Origin: Piliocolobus tephrosceles
Lineage: Eukaryota > Chordata > Mammalia > Primates > Cercopithecidae
Assembly (NCBI RefSeq): GCF_002776525.5
Contig: NC_045438.1
Coordinates: forward strand, 161,634,616 to 161,698,615
DNA: 64,000 nucleotides
Direction: 5' to 3'
The position numbers and the translations under genes are program-made. Numbering within the stretch: position 1 is the stretch's first letter; each line of letters begins with the position of its first letter. Positions 9,738 through 20,451 of the stretch are shown here, piece by piece. The notes beneath the pieces were generated by a model, which was given only the letters and a program-made list of their open reading frames with translations, did not search any database and was not told the origin of the DNA.

Positions 9738-11843
9738 TCCCGCCTTGTGGGTTTGCAGGCTCCCCGGGGAACGGGCGCCCCAGGCCTTCCTTCCTGGAGG
9801 GTCTGGGGAGAGTTTCCTTCTTCAGGGCAAGCGGGCCCCTTTCCCTGCAGCCTGCTCAAGCGTCGGGGAAAGATGTCCGAAGACAGGCAGCTTTATGTGG
9901 CTGGCTGTGAGAGGAAAACGATCCCACATTCACTCCAGACCAGGAGCGTTTCTTGGAGCCGTGTACCCTACAACTTAGGAAGGAGCTGCTCATCCTTCCT
10001 CCCTCTCAGTCCCTCTGTGTCTACAGAGGAAAGCACAGCGCATGGCAAAGGCCTGTCAGCAGGCTGGTGCACGCAAACAGGCTTCCTTTTCCTGCCCAGC
10101 TGGCCAGAGGGGATGCGGGGGATGGGGTAAAATGCTGCTGATACGCCCCTCAGACTTTCCACTGGCAGCCTCCGGAACCAACTCAAAAGCCGAACACAAA
10201 CCTCTTGAAAAAAACATCTGCTGAGTTAATGTTTGCAGAAGCTGAAGAAATTGGCTGGACGTAGTCCAGTTCTGTTTAGAGGGGAAACTAGGATTTAATC
10301 AAGGAACAAAGTTCATAGGTGTGGGAGGAAAACCTGGGAAACATTCTGTTTTGGTAGCTGGGAAGCTTGTCTCCAGAAGTGAAGGAAAGAAGCTGAAAGA
10401 GGAACTTGAATTTTCCTCCAGCGAGCTCAGATCTGGCAAAGGGAGAGCGTGATGCTAGTGTGAGCTCTGTGGCTCGGCGGGAAACAGTGCAAAAGTTAGT
10501 GTTCCCAAGTTTAGAACGTTTTATATAGTGAGGGTTCTTGGAAAAAAACACAGCGCAAAGCAGAGTGCAAAATGGTCCTTCTTGAGCTTTTCCTAAGTTG
10601 GGAGTTACTGGTCACAGAGCTTAATGAGGCAGTTCCTGTGGGAGCGGCTGCTTGGGGTGGCAGACCACTGCTAAATTCTGCCCCGGGAAGGGTGATGGAG
10701 GCAGAAAGTGGAGAAGGTTGGGTTGAAATCTGACTGAATGAGCCTCATTTTCAGAGGAGGGTTAGACAAGAAGTCCTTTTCCTGGCTGGCCACTTCTTGT
10801 AGAAATGGAAAAGAAGTTTCTTTTTTTTTTTCCTTATTTAGATCTTCAGTTACAAAAGGCTGTCATTAGGAAACGAGTCTTTCCCCATCCCTTCCCTGCT
10901 CAACTTTAGAGGATGAAAGGTTTTGTTTTTTTTGTTTGTTTGTTTGTTTTTTTCCTTCCCTCTTTTCTGATAATCCTGAGCAAATTCTGAAGAAATACAA
11001 TTTTTTTAAAAAAGTGTTCTCTCTTTCAACAGAACTGGCCTGAACTTTTGGCCTAGTCTCTTTCCATAAGCCTGATGGTGCTCACCCAGCCCCAGATTGT
11101 GTGAGCAGCTCTCTAGGGCTCTAGGAGCCCTGGGCATGTCCTCTCAGGCCCTGTGGGAACTCTGGGGCCCTGCTCCCACATTGTAAGGGATCGTCAGGAA
11201 AGGATAAAGCTGGCTGTTCGTACTGGCTTCCTCAAGGGGACAGAGCTGGGTCTGAAATAATATGTGTATTTTCTACCTTGAGGGTTTGTTTTATGGGCAC
11301 CCCTGCAATCCACAGCTTAAAGATGCCACAGGTGCCTTTGGGAGATGTTTTTCTGGTGTTGTTCAGCAGGGAGCCCCTTTCCCCTAACCAAGCATTTCAC
11401 ACAAAGCCAGTCCCAAGTCTGGAGACATTAGTATTTCCACTGGAAATACTAATTTCTGGATTAGTATTATCCAGAAAATACTGGATTCCTGCTGAGCTGC
11501 ACGCATCTGTTCCCTAGTTGGTTCTATTTGGGTAAAATCAAAAGTAAACAGAGGGCCCTGGGCTTATATGTGAGGTTTAAAACAAAAGGATGTAATCAGA
11601 GGGCCTCTAAAGAGTTATTTGAATCCCTGACATTCCACGATTTGCTGTTAATGTTCTTCTAACAGTGGCTGGAGGAAGCCAGCAAGATCTGAATGCCATG
11701 GTGTCCTGGGGAAAATGGCACCCAGCAGAAGGACTTCAGCTCAGCAGAAGGTAGACCAGGCTTCGAATATACCCTACCCCATGCAACAGGCAGCACACCA
11801 AATCCAGGCAACCTTTGCATCTTGGCTTTACCCCCCACCTCCT
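9738..11843. other. Non-repetitive stretch
   Basis: No gene or named repeat is recognised. It continues the moderately CpG-rich flank to about 10.2 kb, then becomes ordinary. Simple T/G sequence lies at 10920-10957. A pair of adjacent perfect hairpins lies at 11428-11477. Open frames of 115-136 codons near 9.7-10.1 kb overlap in several frames and show no domain. Confidence 0.5.
11428..11477. repeat. Two adjacent perfect inverted repeats
   Basis: The first has 12-bp arms TTAGTATTTCCA and TGGAAATACTAA around one C (11428-11452). The second has 9-bp arms TTTCTGGAT and ATCCAGAAA around a 7-base spacer (11453-11477). They abut without a gap. Confidence 0.9.
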
Positions 11844-12132
11844 TTTTTTTTGAGATCGGGTGTTGCTCTGTCAACCAGGCTGGAGTGCAGTGGCGCGATC
11901 ACGGCTCAATGCAGCCTGAACTGCCTGAGCTGAAGTGATTCTCCCACCTCAGCCTCCTGCGTAGCTGGGACCACAGGCACATTGCCACACCCAGCTAATA
12001 AAAAAAAAAATTATTTGTAGAGGCATCTCACTTTGTTGCCCAAACTGGTCTCCAACTCGTGGGCTCAAGCAATCCTCCCACCCTGGCCTCCCAAAGTACT
12101 GAGATGACAAGCGTGAGCCACCACACCTGGTC
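11844..12132 (-). mobile_element. Alu (AluJ-like), antisense
   Basis: The T run is followed by GAGATCGGGTGTTGCTCTGT, both monomers and an A-rich linker seen as AATAAAAAAAAAAATTATTT, ending CACACCTGGTC. The older-type sequence (GGGCTCAAGCAATCCTCCCA) indicates AluJ. GCTTTACC before and GCTTTGCC after may be an aged duplication. Confidence 0.95.
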
Positions 12133-12134
12133 AG

Positions 12135-12275
12135 CTTTGCCACTTTTATAGGCTCACAGGCAAGTTACTTCTCCAAGCCTTAGTTTCCTCTCTGGTAAAA
12201 TGAAGATGTTGTGAGCATTAGATTGTTTGGATGCAGGGCTTATTCTATTGTAAGAAGTCAGTATTATTATTTTTA
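12135..12275 (-). mobile_element. MIR SINE, antisense
   Basis: TTTGCCACTTTTATAGGCTC, then GGCAAGTTACTTCTCCAAGC, CTTAGTTTCCTC and TAAAATGAAGATG follow the antisense MIR order, closing in a TATTATTATT tail. Confidence 0.8.
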
Positions 12276-13291
12276 AGGCTTGAGCAGATGGGAATGACAT
12301 GCAGAGCTGGTTTTGGTGAGCTCTGTGCTGCATTTGGACCGTGGGCAGGTGCGGGAAGGGATATAGGATCCAAGTAGAAAGAAAAGCTTTGCGAAGAAAG
12401 ACGATGATTCAGAGAGGACAGACCTGGGGCTCTTGTGGAGATACTGGTTCAGATCACAACCTGAGCCTTGAGAGCAGCCTGGCAGGCAGGAGTCAGAGAG
12501 AGCTGGAGAAACACAGGGAGGAGAAACCTGAGAGGCCAACTCCGCATGGGGAATCCAGCAGAGAAGAGAATAAGACAGGACCCGCAGGGAGAAGTTTTGG
12601 CAAAGAGTGGAAAAGGGGAGCCGAGGGGGCCCCAAACTGGGAGCCAGTCCAAAGACACCAGTCTGCCAGGCTGAGAGGGAACTTGGAGCAACAGTTTCTT
12701 AAGCACTTGATTAATGAGTAAGCTGCTGGCTGATTCAGGTAAGGGTGCACCTGTGATTTACCTAATCCCTACAAAGCTCACACAGTGAGATCTCCATGCA
12801 CTCAAGTTGTTTTGTACTTGAAGTGCTTGACTGAGCCTGGACTGTGCTGAACAGCCTTGTGGGAGGGACTCCTAAGAGAAAGCTTTTTAAAAACAAAAAT
12901 GGACTCTTTTAGGGGTGGTTGTTCTTGCTCATTAACCAAAGTGGCAATAAAAACAAAAATCAGAGTTGCTTTTAAACTTGGGAGCTCCAGAAGCTATTAT
13001 GGGACAAAATGTGAGCAAAAGTTAATAGGCTAGCATATCATTCTAGAATTTAGATTCTCTTCCATCCTTGTGACCTTTCTTGTATAGATAGGTTTTAATT
13101 TTTGTTCCTATAAACTAAAAAACTTTTAATTAAACCATAACATGCATTGAGAAAACTGGCAAAATTCTAAATATTTGGTTTGATAAAAGTTCAAAAACTA
13201 AAAAGGCTTACGTAACCAGCACTCCCATTAAACTATAGAACACGACCAGCTCCCGGGTTCCATAGCTTAGTTTGCCTGTATTTCCTCCCTT
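12276..13291. other. Non-repetitive stretch
   Basis: No repeat is recognised. A 126-codon open frame at 12341-12721 on + is rich in Arg, Glu and Gly and has no known domain; overlapping frames on the other strand are nearly as long, so coding is not supported. Confidence 0.45.
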
Positions 13292-13915
13292 TGGTTAAAA
13301 AAAAAAATTAATTGCGGTAAAATACACACAACATAAAATTTACCATCTTAACCATTTCAAAGTATACAGTTCAGTGACATTAAGTGTGTTCACATTGTTG
13401 TGCAACCCTCAACACCGTCCACCTCCAGAACTTTTATTTTGCAAAACTGAAACTCTGTACACCTTAAACAACTCCCCATTTCCTCTGCTCCCAGCCTTTG
13501 GCAACCGTTGTTCTACCTTCTGTCTCTATGGATAGTACTCCGCTAGGTGCTTCATGCAAGTGGAATCATAAAGCATTCGTGCTTGTGTGTCTGGCTTATT
13601 TCGCTGAGCTTGATGTTCACAAGGTTTATCCATGCTGCAGCGTATATCAGAATCTCCTTCGTTTTAAAGGCTGAATATATTTCATTGTGTGGATACACCA
13701 CATTTTGTTTACTCATTCATCTGTTGATGGACGCTTGAGTTGCCTCCATCCTTCAGCTATTGTACATAGTGCTGTTTTGCACACGGGTGTGTAAAAATGT
13801 CTTTGAGGCCCTGCTTTACATTCTTTTGGGAATATACCCAGAAGTGGAATTGCTGGATTGTATGACAATTCCATGTTTAATTTTTTGAAGAACTGCCGTA
13901 CTGATTATTCACAGC
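13292..13915 (-). mobile_element. Old L1 (L1MB8/L1MC-like) 3' end, antisense
   Basis: The order TGCGGTAAAATACACACAAC, ACCATTTCAAAGTATACAGT, TTGTGCAACCCTCAACACC, TCATCTGTTGATGGACGCTT and AATATACCCAGAAGTGGAAT matches the antisense of an old L1 3' UTR running into the ORF2 end. Stops and deletions break any frame. Confidence 0.88.
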
Positions 13916-15752
13916 TGGTCTTGTTGGTTTTTAACTTTATATTCATGGAATCATTGAGTGTGTACTCTTGTGTCGGGATTTTTTAGTTCAACTTCGTGTT
14001 TGTGAAACTCAACTTTTGTTGATGTCATTTTCAACAAGCATCTAGTGTTCTAAGGAGTTACAATTACTTGATTTTTGTTTGTGTGTGTGTTTTATATTCT
14101 CTCATGTCTTATAAGTCATGCTTTTTTTTTTATAGGTAGATCCACCAGTTCTATCATTAGCTGTGCAGCATGTGGTAAGCTTATTGAGTAGAGTAGAACA
14201 TTTCTTCTTTAAAGTTCAACAGAAACTTTTGCCAAACACATTTTCTAGAAGTTATATTAGGTCTTGTGATTCTCATCTCCTGTGGGGACATCAAGTCCCA
14301 GCTCTTTGTTTCTGGTGCTCTAATAAACTTCACACTCTATGTGACGATTCCTGCAGAGTCCCCCAGTTGGGCCTACTAGTATAGCCAGGATGCTTTCTAA
14401 CTTTAGGGTCCTTTTATAATTTTATGATAGAGTACTTTGATGAGCCCTTTAGTTATCCTGGCTGAGAAGCACTCCATCTGTTAAGATAACCCTACATTTC
14501 ACACCTCCTCTAAACCGGCTTTCCCAGTGAACTCCTCTATCCAGAACCACCCGGCTGAAAACAGTGCAGTTGGAATTACCTCTTTGCAGAACCCCTGAAG
14601 CTCCTGTGGGTTTCTCTGAATACTTTGTTTTTTAAAAGAAAACAGAAACATTTTTGTAGATTGTTGAGAGAGAAACATTTCTTGTAAATCAGAATATCTA
14701 GTTCAGTAATGTGTTAACATCACCTCTTTAACAACGTCTTGTTGAAATGTTTCAGCAAGGTCCAGCTTTGCTCCAGGGAGTCAGAGAAGTGTGCCCTAAC
14801 TTGGTTGTGGGGAACAGAGCATTTCCTCTGAGGAAGGAGTTTCTAGGACTAGAAATGGGGGCCTGGGGATCTCCCTAAGTCATCAACTTACGGTGAAGCA
14901 GAGCAGGCAGATACCTTTCCAGGCTCTTCAGTGATTTCAGGGTGGAGCATGGAATAGGAGCTGCTCATGATATGTTTAGATGGAGTCGGGGGTCCTGGGT
15001 TTGAGTCCCTCCTCTGACTCTTAACAGAACTGTAATCTTGAGCAGGTCATTTGACCTTGCAGAGTCCTGGTTTCTCCATTGGTGAAAAAAGCATCATTTA
15101 TAGAGATCTTAAGTTGTCTTTTGTCTGTTGTCTTTTTTATGCCTCCATTCCCAGAAAGCCTCCCAGCCTTTGAGCTCCTCATCTTCTTAGGAGGTTTGTG
15201 ATGTAGGTCTTAAGCAGATTTTTCCCTCATGGATTTTATTTTGAAAGCTTAAAGTCATTCAGGAGATCATGCTAGCTCGTGCCCAAGGATGGAGTGTATG
15301 TGAGGACAAGACCATTGAGGCTGGTGCTTTTGGTTTTGTTTTCAAGGAGAGCTAGCTGCCCAGCAGAGACAAGACAGGTTGTTTTCCCAAGGCTAGGGGA
15401 GAGTCGGTAGGTTGGGAATTCAGGGGGGATCACTAGGAACTTGAGTCCTGGATTGTCACAGTCATAGCTCCCAGAGGTGGCCAAACCTTGGAAGGGGGTG
15501 GTACATCCTGTGAGCAGCACACAGATCTCTTTACAGTACCAGGTGGGCCAAGACAATGATCTAGTAAGGATGACAGAGAAGCCACCATGCATATTCTCCT
15601 TTGCTCACAACCCTGGACTTTTGCCTTTGGAACAACTAACTGCAGGAGCTGGGATGAGACGGGACAGTGGAGAAAGGGTTGAGATTGAATTTCTGACCAC
15701 TCTCGTGGCATCTGGGCTTAGAATTCATTTAATTTGATCAAAATGAAGAAAT
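13916..15752. other. Mostly non-repetitive
   Basis: 13916-14160 may be more L1-derived sequence, with a GT repeat near 14078-14090. A MIR lies at 14985-15115. Nothing else is recognised. Confidence 0.45.
14985..15115 (-). mobile_element. MIR SINE, antisense
   Basis: GGTCCTGGGTTTGAGTCCCT, then CTTGAGCAGGTCATTTGACC and TGGTTTCTCCATTGGTGAAA follow the antisense MIR core. Confidence 0.75.
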
Positions 15753-16085
15753 GGCCAGGCACAGTGGGCCAGTGGCCCACTGGCAATAATCCCAGCACTT
15801 TGGGAGGCCAAGGCGGGCAGATCGGCTGAAGTCAGGAGTTCGAGACCAGCCTGGCCAACACGGTGAAACCCCATCTCTATTAAAAATACAAAAATTAGCC
15901 AGGCATGGTGGCGGGTGCCTGTAATCCCAGCTACTGGGGAGGCTGAGGCAGGAGAATTGCTTGAACCCGGAAGGTGGAGGTTGCAGTGAGCCAAGATCAT
16001 GCCATTGCACTCCAGCCAGGGCAACAAGAGCAAAACTCCGTCAAAAAATAAATAAATAAATAAATAAGAAGAAGAAGAAATAAAT
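15753..16085 (+). mobile_element. Alu (AluS-like), sense, with palindromic replacement near 5' end
   Basis: The body is standard from AATCCCAGCACTTTGGGAGG to the 3' end. The tail is an (AAAT)n stretch followed by GAA repeats. Near the 5' end, the usual GGCTCACGCCTGT is replaced by a self-complementary insert (15763-15781). Confidence 0.96.
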
Positions 16086-16727
16086 GTTTCTGGAGCAAAA
16101 TTTCTACTGGCCACATATAAAATGGAGACATCTTAGTTCACAGCTCCATGACTGTTGTAGGAATGAAGAAAGGTGATGTGTGTGGAAAGATAGTAAATCA
16201 TGAAGCACTCCACCAGTTCCCATGAGGAGCTGGCTCTCCTGGCTACAGAGAAGTGCAGGTCCCAGGCTCTCTTACTTATGGGTAGCTGGGAGTGGAAAGT
16301 TTCCACAGTGAGGCTGGCTTCCCCAGGCCTCTGCATGGGGTTTTCCAGGGCCTGTTGCATCCATGGGCTTGCCAGAACAGGATGTTGACAGTTAGGGCTG
16401 CTTCCTCTGTGGGATGGAGAAGGGTGTTGCCTCTAAACGCTGATGCTGCAGGTTTTGCTTAGTTTAGTATGGAAAAGAGAGAGTTTCAAACACACCTTGG
16501 AAATTTTCTGATGGGATTCTGTGTCCACACTCTGTTACGCCTCAGCTATCTGCAGATAGTGCTGGAAAATGATTTATTATTCCTGCAGTAGTAACTCATT
16601 CACAGAGAATTGGGACCACTTGAGCAGGGAGGACCTTAGCCTGAATGGGAAGGACCTTAGCCTGAATGGGGAGGACCTTAGCCTGAATTGGGAGCATCTT
16701 AGCCTGAGTCTAGTCCCACGCTGGCCA
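16086..16727. other. Non-repetitive, with a short tandem repeat
   Basis: No gene is recognised. It contains the 22-bp tandem array at 16629-16709. Confidence 0.5.
16629..16709 (+). repeat. 22-bp tandem repeat, about 3.7 copies
   Basis: The unit GGACCTTAGCCTGAATGGG plus a 2-3 base joint repeats at 22-base steps. The last copies diverge (GCATCTTAGCCTGAGTC). Confidence 0.9.
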
Positions 16728-17045
16728 GTGGAAATCTAATGTGGCCACAATGGGACCATATGTGTTATTTCAGTTGTTTTAAGTGGCCACATTATAACAA
16801 GTAAAAAAAAGAGATGAGATGAAATAAATTCTTATGATATATTTTAATCTGCTTGATGTATAAAAATAGTATCATTATAACAAATAATCGATATAAAATA
16901 TAAATAATATAAAATGTAATATATTAATATTCATGGGTTACTTTATATTCTTTTTTGTTCTTTATTTAATGTTTGAAATCCAGTGTACATTTATACTTAA
17001 AGCACATCTCAATTTGGACTAGTCACATGGTTAATGACTACACGA
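16728..17045 (+). mobile_element. MER-type DNA transposon relic (copy 1)
   Basis: Landmarks GTGGCCACATTATAACAAGT, an AT-rich middle, TTGAAATCCAGTGTACATTT and AGCACATCTCAATTTGGACT match a family whose ends carry GTCCAATA-type terminal repeats. The same family is at 60215-60525 in the opposite orientation. The name is uncertain. Confidence 0.65.
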
Positions 17046-17074
17046 GGCTTCTGAATTACACATCGCAGGTCTAC

Positions 17075-17275
17075 ACCAGGAGTCTCAACTCGGGGCTGGA
17101 TGCCCCATTTCGGGGACATGTAGCAATGTCTGCAGGCATTTTTGATTCTCACAACTGTAGGAGAGTAGAGGCCACGGATGTTGCTAAACATCCTACAAAT
17201 GCACAGGGCAATCCCCGCAACAAAGAATCTTCTGTCTCAAGATATCAGTAGTTCCAAGTTTGAGAAATCCTGATC
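17075..17275 (+). mobile_element. MER5A (hAT-Charlie) relic
   Basis: AGGAGTCTCAACTCGGGGCT, CGGGGACATGTAGCAATGTC, GCTAAACATCCTACAAATGC and GTTTGAGAAATCCTG follow the MER5A order. It is non-autonomous and has no coding content. Confidence 0.9.
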
Positions 17276-17774
17276 TAGACTAAGGTCTGTCCCTACCCCT
17301 TGCCCTTTTGTATTTCCCCACAGTGATGGGAACGAGGCACAAGAGCCCATTGGTAGCAGGTCCAGTGTTGGCACTCAGGTGTCCTGAGTGGGGCCCCGGG
17401 GCAGCTCTGCTCGCCCACACCTTCTCTAGGCTTGTGGCTGTAGCAGGTGTTCTCAATCCTTCCTCCAGCAAAGCTCAGCAGAGGAACATAAGTGACAGGA
17501 CCCAAGCCACAAGCAAGAAACCACACCCCCCACAAAGTTCCTTAGCACAGAAGTTCCTTTTGTGTTACATGAAAATTTAGGGAAAATTCACCCGCTTGTC
17601 AGAACCTGAAGACTGGCCAGAGAGACAAAGGAAACGCTGAACCCAGCAAGAATTCCACGGCTGACACTGGGCCAGCTCTGAAGGGGGACCTTCGAAGCAT
17701 GGAGGTCAGAAGAGGAGCATCTTACGATGAGATTGGGTTTCTTACCCAACAACAAGAGGACCAGGAACAGTTTT
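17276..17774. other. Non-repetitive
   Basis: No repeat or gene is recognised. Short overlapping frames (60-92 codons) lie on both strands. Confidence 0.5.
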
Positions 17775-18089
17775 TTAAATTTAAATTTTAATTTTAATAT
17801 TTTTTGAGAGGAAGTTTTGCTCTGTCTCCCAGACTGGAGTGCAGTGGCACGATCTTGGTTTACTGCAACCTCCGCCTCCTGGGTTCAAGTGGTTCTCCTG
17901 CCTCAGCCTCCCAAGTAGCTGGGATTACAGATGCCTGCCGCCACCATGCCCAGCTAATTTTTTGTATTTTAGTAGAGATGGGGTTTCATCATGTTGGTCA
18001 GGCTGGTCTCAAACTCCTGACCTCAAATGATCCGCCCTTTTTGGCCTCCCAAAGTGCTGGGATTATAGGCGTGAGTCACCGCACCCGGC
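17775..18089 (-). mobile_element. Alu (AluS-like), antisense, full length
   Basis: It runs from a T/A-rich tail (TTTAAATTTTAATTTTAATA) through both monomers to GCACCCGGC. A perfect 12-bp target-site duplication AGGAACAGTTTT lies at 17763-17774 and 18090-18101. Confidence 0.97.
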
Positions 18090-18101
18090 AGGAACAGTTT
18101 T

Positions 18102-18384
18102 CTGAATGTCCATTTGAATGTTTATTCTCATCAGTCAATGAAAAGTAGGTTGCCGTGACTAGAAGTCACAGCTTAGAATACAATGACCCATCGTGTTTCC
18201 TTGGCTCCCGAGGAGCCCTTTTCCTCTACAGTAGGTATGTAGATTTGGAACTTGAAATTTTTGTAGAAACTTGCAGAATGAGTGATTGAATGAATGAATG
18301 AATCTTACAGAACAGATATAAACTAGTCTTTTTTCTTCGCTTCAGTGTTAAATCACGAGGTTGGTTTTTAAAGTTCTATTTTAA
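18102..18384. other. Non-repetitive
   Basis: It holds only a short GAAT repeat at 18286-18303; otherwise unassigned. Confidence 0.5.
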
Positions 18385-18590
18385 AATCTTTATTGATATG
18401 TAACAGTTGTACATATTTTGGAGGTATATATGGTATTTTGATGCCTCTATACAATATGCAATGATCAAAGCAGCGTAATTGGGATATCCATCATCTCAAA
18501 CATTTATTTTTCCTTTGTGTTGAGAACATTGCAGTTCTTCTCTTCTAGCTACCTTGAAATGTACAATAAATTGTATAAATCACCTCGTTA
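18385..18590 (-). mobile_element. L1 3' UTR end (L1MA/L1PB-like), antisense
   Basis: TTTATTGATATGTAACAGTT, TTGATGCCTCTATACAATAT, GGGATATCCATCATCTCAAA and TAGCTACCTTGAAATGTACA match the antisense of a common L1 3' end. Only about 200 bases remain. Confidence 0.88.
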
Positions 18591-20226
18591 TTTCACAGTT
18601 GCCCTTCCCTGACCCTTGGCCTGCCTCTTTGCTGTTCTCGCCTCCAGCCCCCTTCTGCATTCTTGCATTTGTTTGTGAATGGCTTGACTCCAGGATGGAA
18701 GTGTGGCACTCTGGTAGCTACCTGGAAGCCTTCCACCCCAGCCATGGGCCTGGTCTTGGGGGTCCCTAGAATACATTTATTTTCTCTGTGTCTTGCACCC
18801 CAGGGGAATTTTACACCTCACTTCTGGAATCTATGACCTTTGGGATTTCCTGGAGCCTGTCCATTCACCACAGAGAGAGGGGTCCTTTGCACATTTCTGA
18901 AGGACCAGGAAGCCTTCCGCCCATCCCAAACAGACTCCATACTCGTGGCATAAAGTGGTTATGCTTGCTGGTTGGCAAAGGATGGGCCACGGCATAGTCA
19001 CTCCATGTGTGTTTTATCTGGGACTACTGCTCATTTTTGCCCCCCCCCCTTAGGTGTTTCACTGCTCATTCACTCAATAGAGGTTGAGTAAGCAGAATTC
19101 AAACTACCTGCATTCATTTTGTCATCAGCATGTGTTAAGGACAGAGTTGCAGCTGTTGGAGAACGAGGTTCAGGAGAAGCCCTCTGGCTCTAATGCACGG
19201 CTCTAATACCCTAGCCCTGTCTGTGTCATCATGGGCCAACTGCTGGAATCCTGGCCTCTAAAGGTGGACAGATGTCAAAGGCCAAGTGACGCCTGGGAAT
19301 TCCCAGTCCTCTGACCCATGGGTGCAGCCTGACCTACCTTCCTCCATGGTCCCTATTTTTTTCAGGCTATCAGCAAGAGACTGAGAGTTCTCTAACTCCA
19401 CTGGGTGTGCTGGGTGCTGTCTCATTGAGATCCAGAACAATAGTCCTGATTCTTGGAAGTGGAAATAAAGTGGCTTAAAGCTGAAAATGAGAGCCTTGTT
19501 CTGCAAAAGAGGAAGAGTGCCTTCCGTGTTACTTGGAGCCGGCTTAATCCACTTAATGCCTTTCAGCTTGGTCACACGGAGGCACTAGCCACAAGGTCAT
19601 GGCTACAGTGCCAGTCCCCGGTCCCAGGCAGCTGCCCAGTGTGCTCATGCAGTTAGAATGTCCACAGACTAGGACACTGGGCCAAGCACACGGACTGCTC
19701 TGTCCACCGACCAAGCACAGATTAAGTACTTTGTAGACACTGAGAGCTGTGCTTCTGAGGGAATTAAAGGATAGCTTTTGAAAACTATTTTTCTTTCCTC
19801 TTTCTCATCTCCTCATTATTTTATTTACTTGAAACAGTATATACAATGTCCTTTTTAAATGAGGTGAAGCCCAGAATCTAGGGATCTGTTTTGAAGTGCA
19901 GTGGGGTTTGCCAGATCACTCATGAGGACTCTGCCTAATCTTGCCAGTCTCCTGGCTCTCATTAGCTAGAACATAGGCCTGCGTGTGGAAGGGACCCCCA
20001 GCATCTCTGCAGCAGCTGGGGAGGGCCATGAAGTGAGAGGCAGATGGAGCTTCCCTGCTGCTGTGCAGCTGTTTGCTCACCACTTCCCCTTGCAGGCAGC
20101 TCCCTGCGGCTGGACTAGGGATGTGCTGCTACACAACATGGCCTTGTGCTGCGGACGGATGCTAGGAGCCACCTGGCCTGTAATGCAAGTGCTACAATTA
20201 ACAGGAGCAAGTGTTTCACTTTGCAT
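18591..20226. other. Non-repetitive, with first copy of a 71-bp duplicate
   Basis: No gene is recognised. A run of 10 C lies at 19040-19049, just before the duplicate at 19058-19128. Confidence 0.5.
19058..19128 (+). repeat. 71-bp direct repeat, copy A
   Basis: From TTCACTGCTCATTCACTCAA to TTTTGTCATCAG. It is matched with two substitutions by 21838-21908, 2.78 kb downstream in the same orientation. Flanks differ on both sides. Confidence 0.95.
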
Positions 20227-20237
20227 TCAGGCCCCAG

Positions 20238-20440
20238 GTTTTTTTGTTTTGTTTTTGAGACGGCATCAGGCTGGAGTGCAGTGCTGCAATCACCGTACAC
20301 TGTAGCCCCGGCCTCCTGGACTCAAGTGACCCTCCCACCTTAGCCTCCTGAGTAACTGAGACTACAGCCACCATACCCAGCTAATTAATTTTAATTTTAA
20401 TTTTTAGTAGAGACGGGGTCTTGCTGTGTTGGCCAGGCGG
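20238..20440 (-). mobile_element. Alu (AluJ-like), antisense, 5'-truncated
   Basis: From a T/G-rich tail through the right monomer and linker, stopping within the left monomer (TTGCTGTGTTGGCCAGGCGG). A perfect 11-bp duplication TCAGGCCCCAG at 20227-20237 and 20441-20451 shows it inserted already truncated. Confidence 0.95.
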
Positions 20441-20451
20441 TCAGGCCCCAG

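Noticed and set aside
10920..10957. Possible Alu or L1 tail from the T/G-rich run
   Set aside because: No element body is attached on either side; simple sequence is enough.
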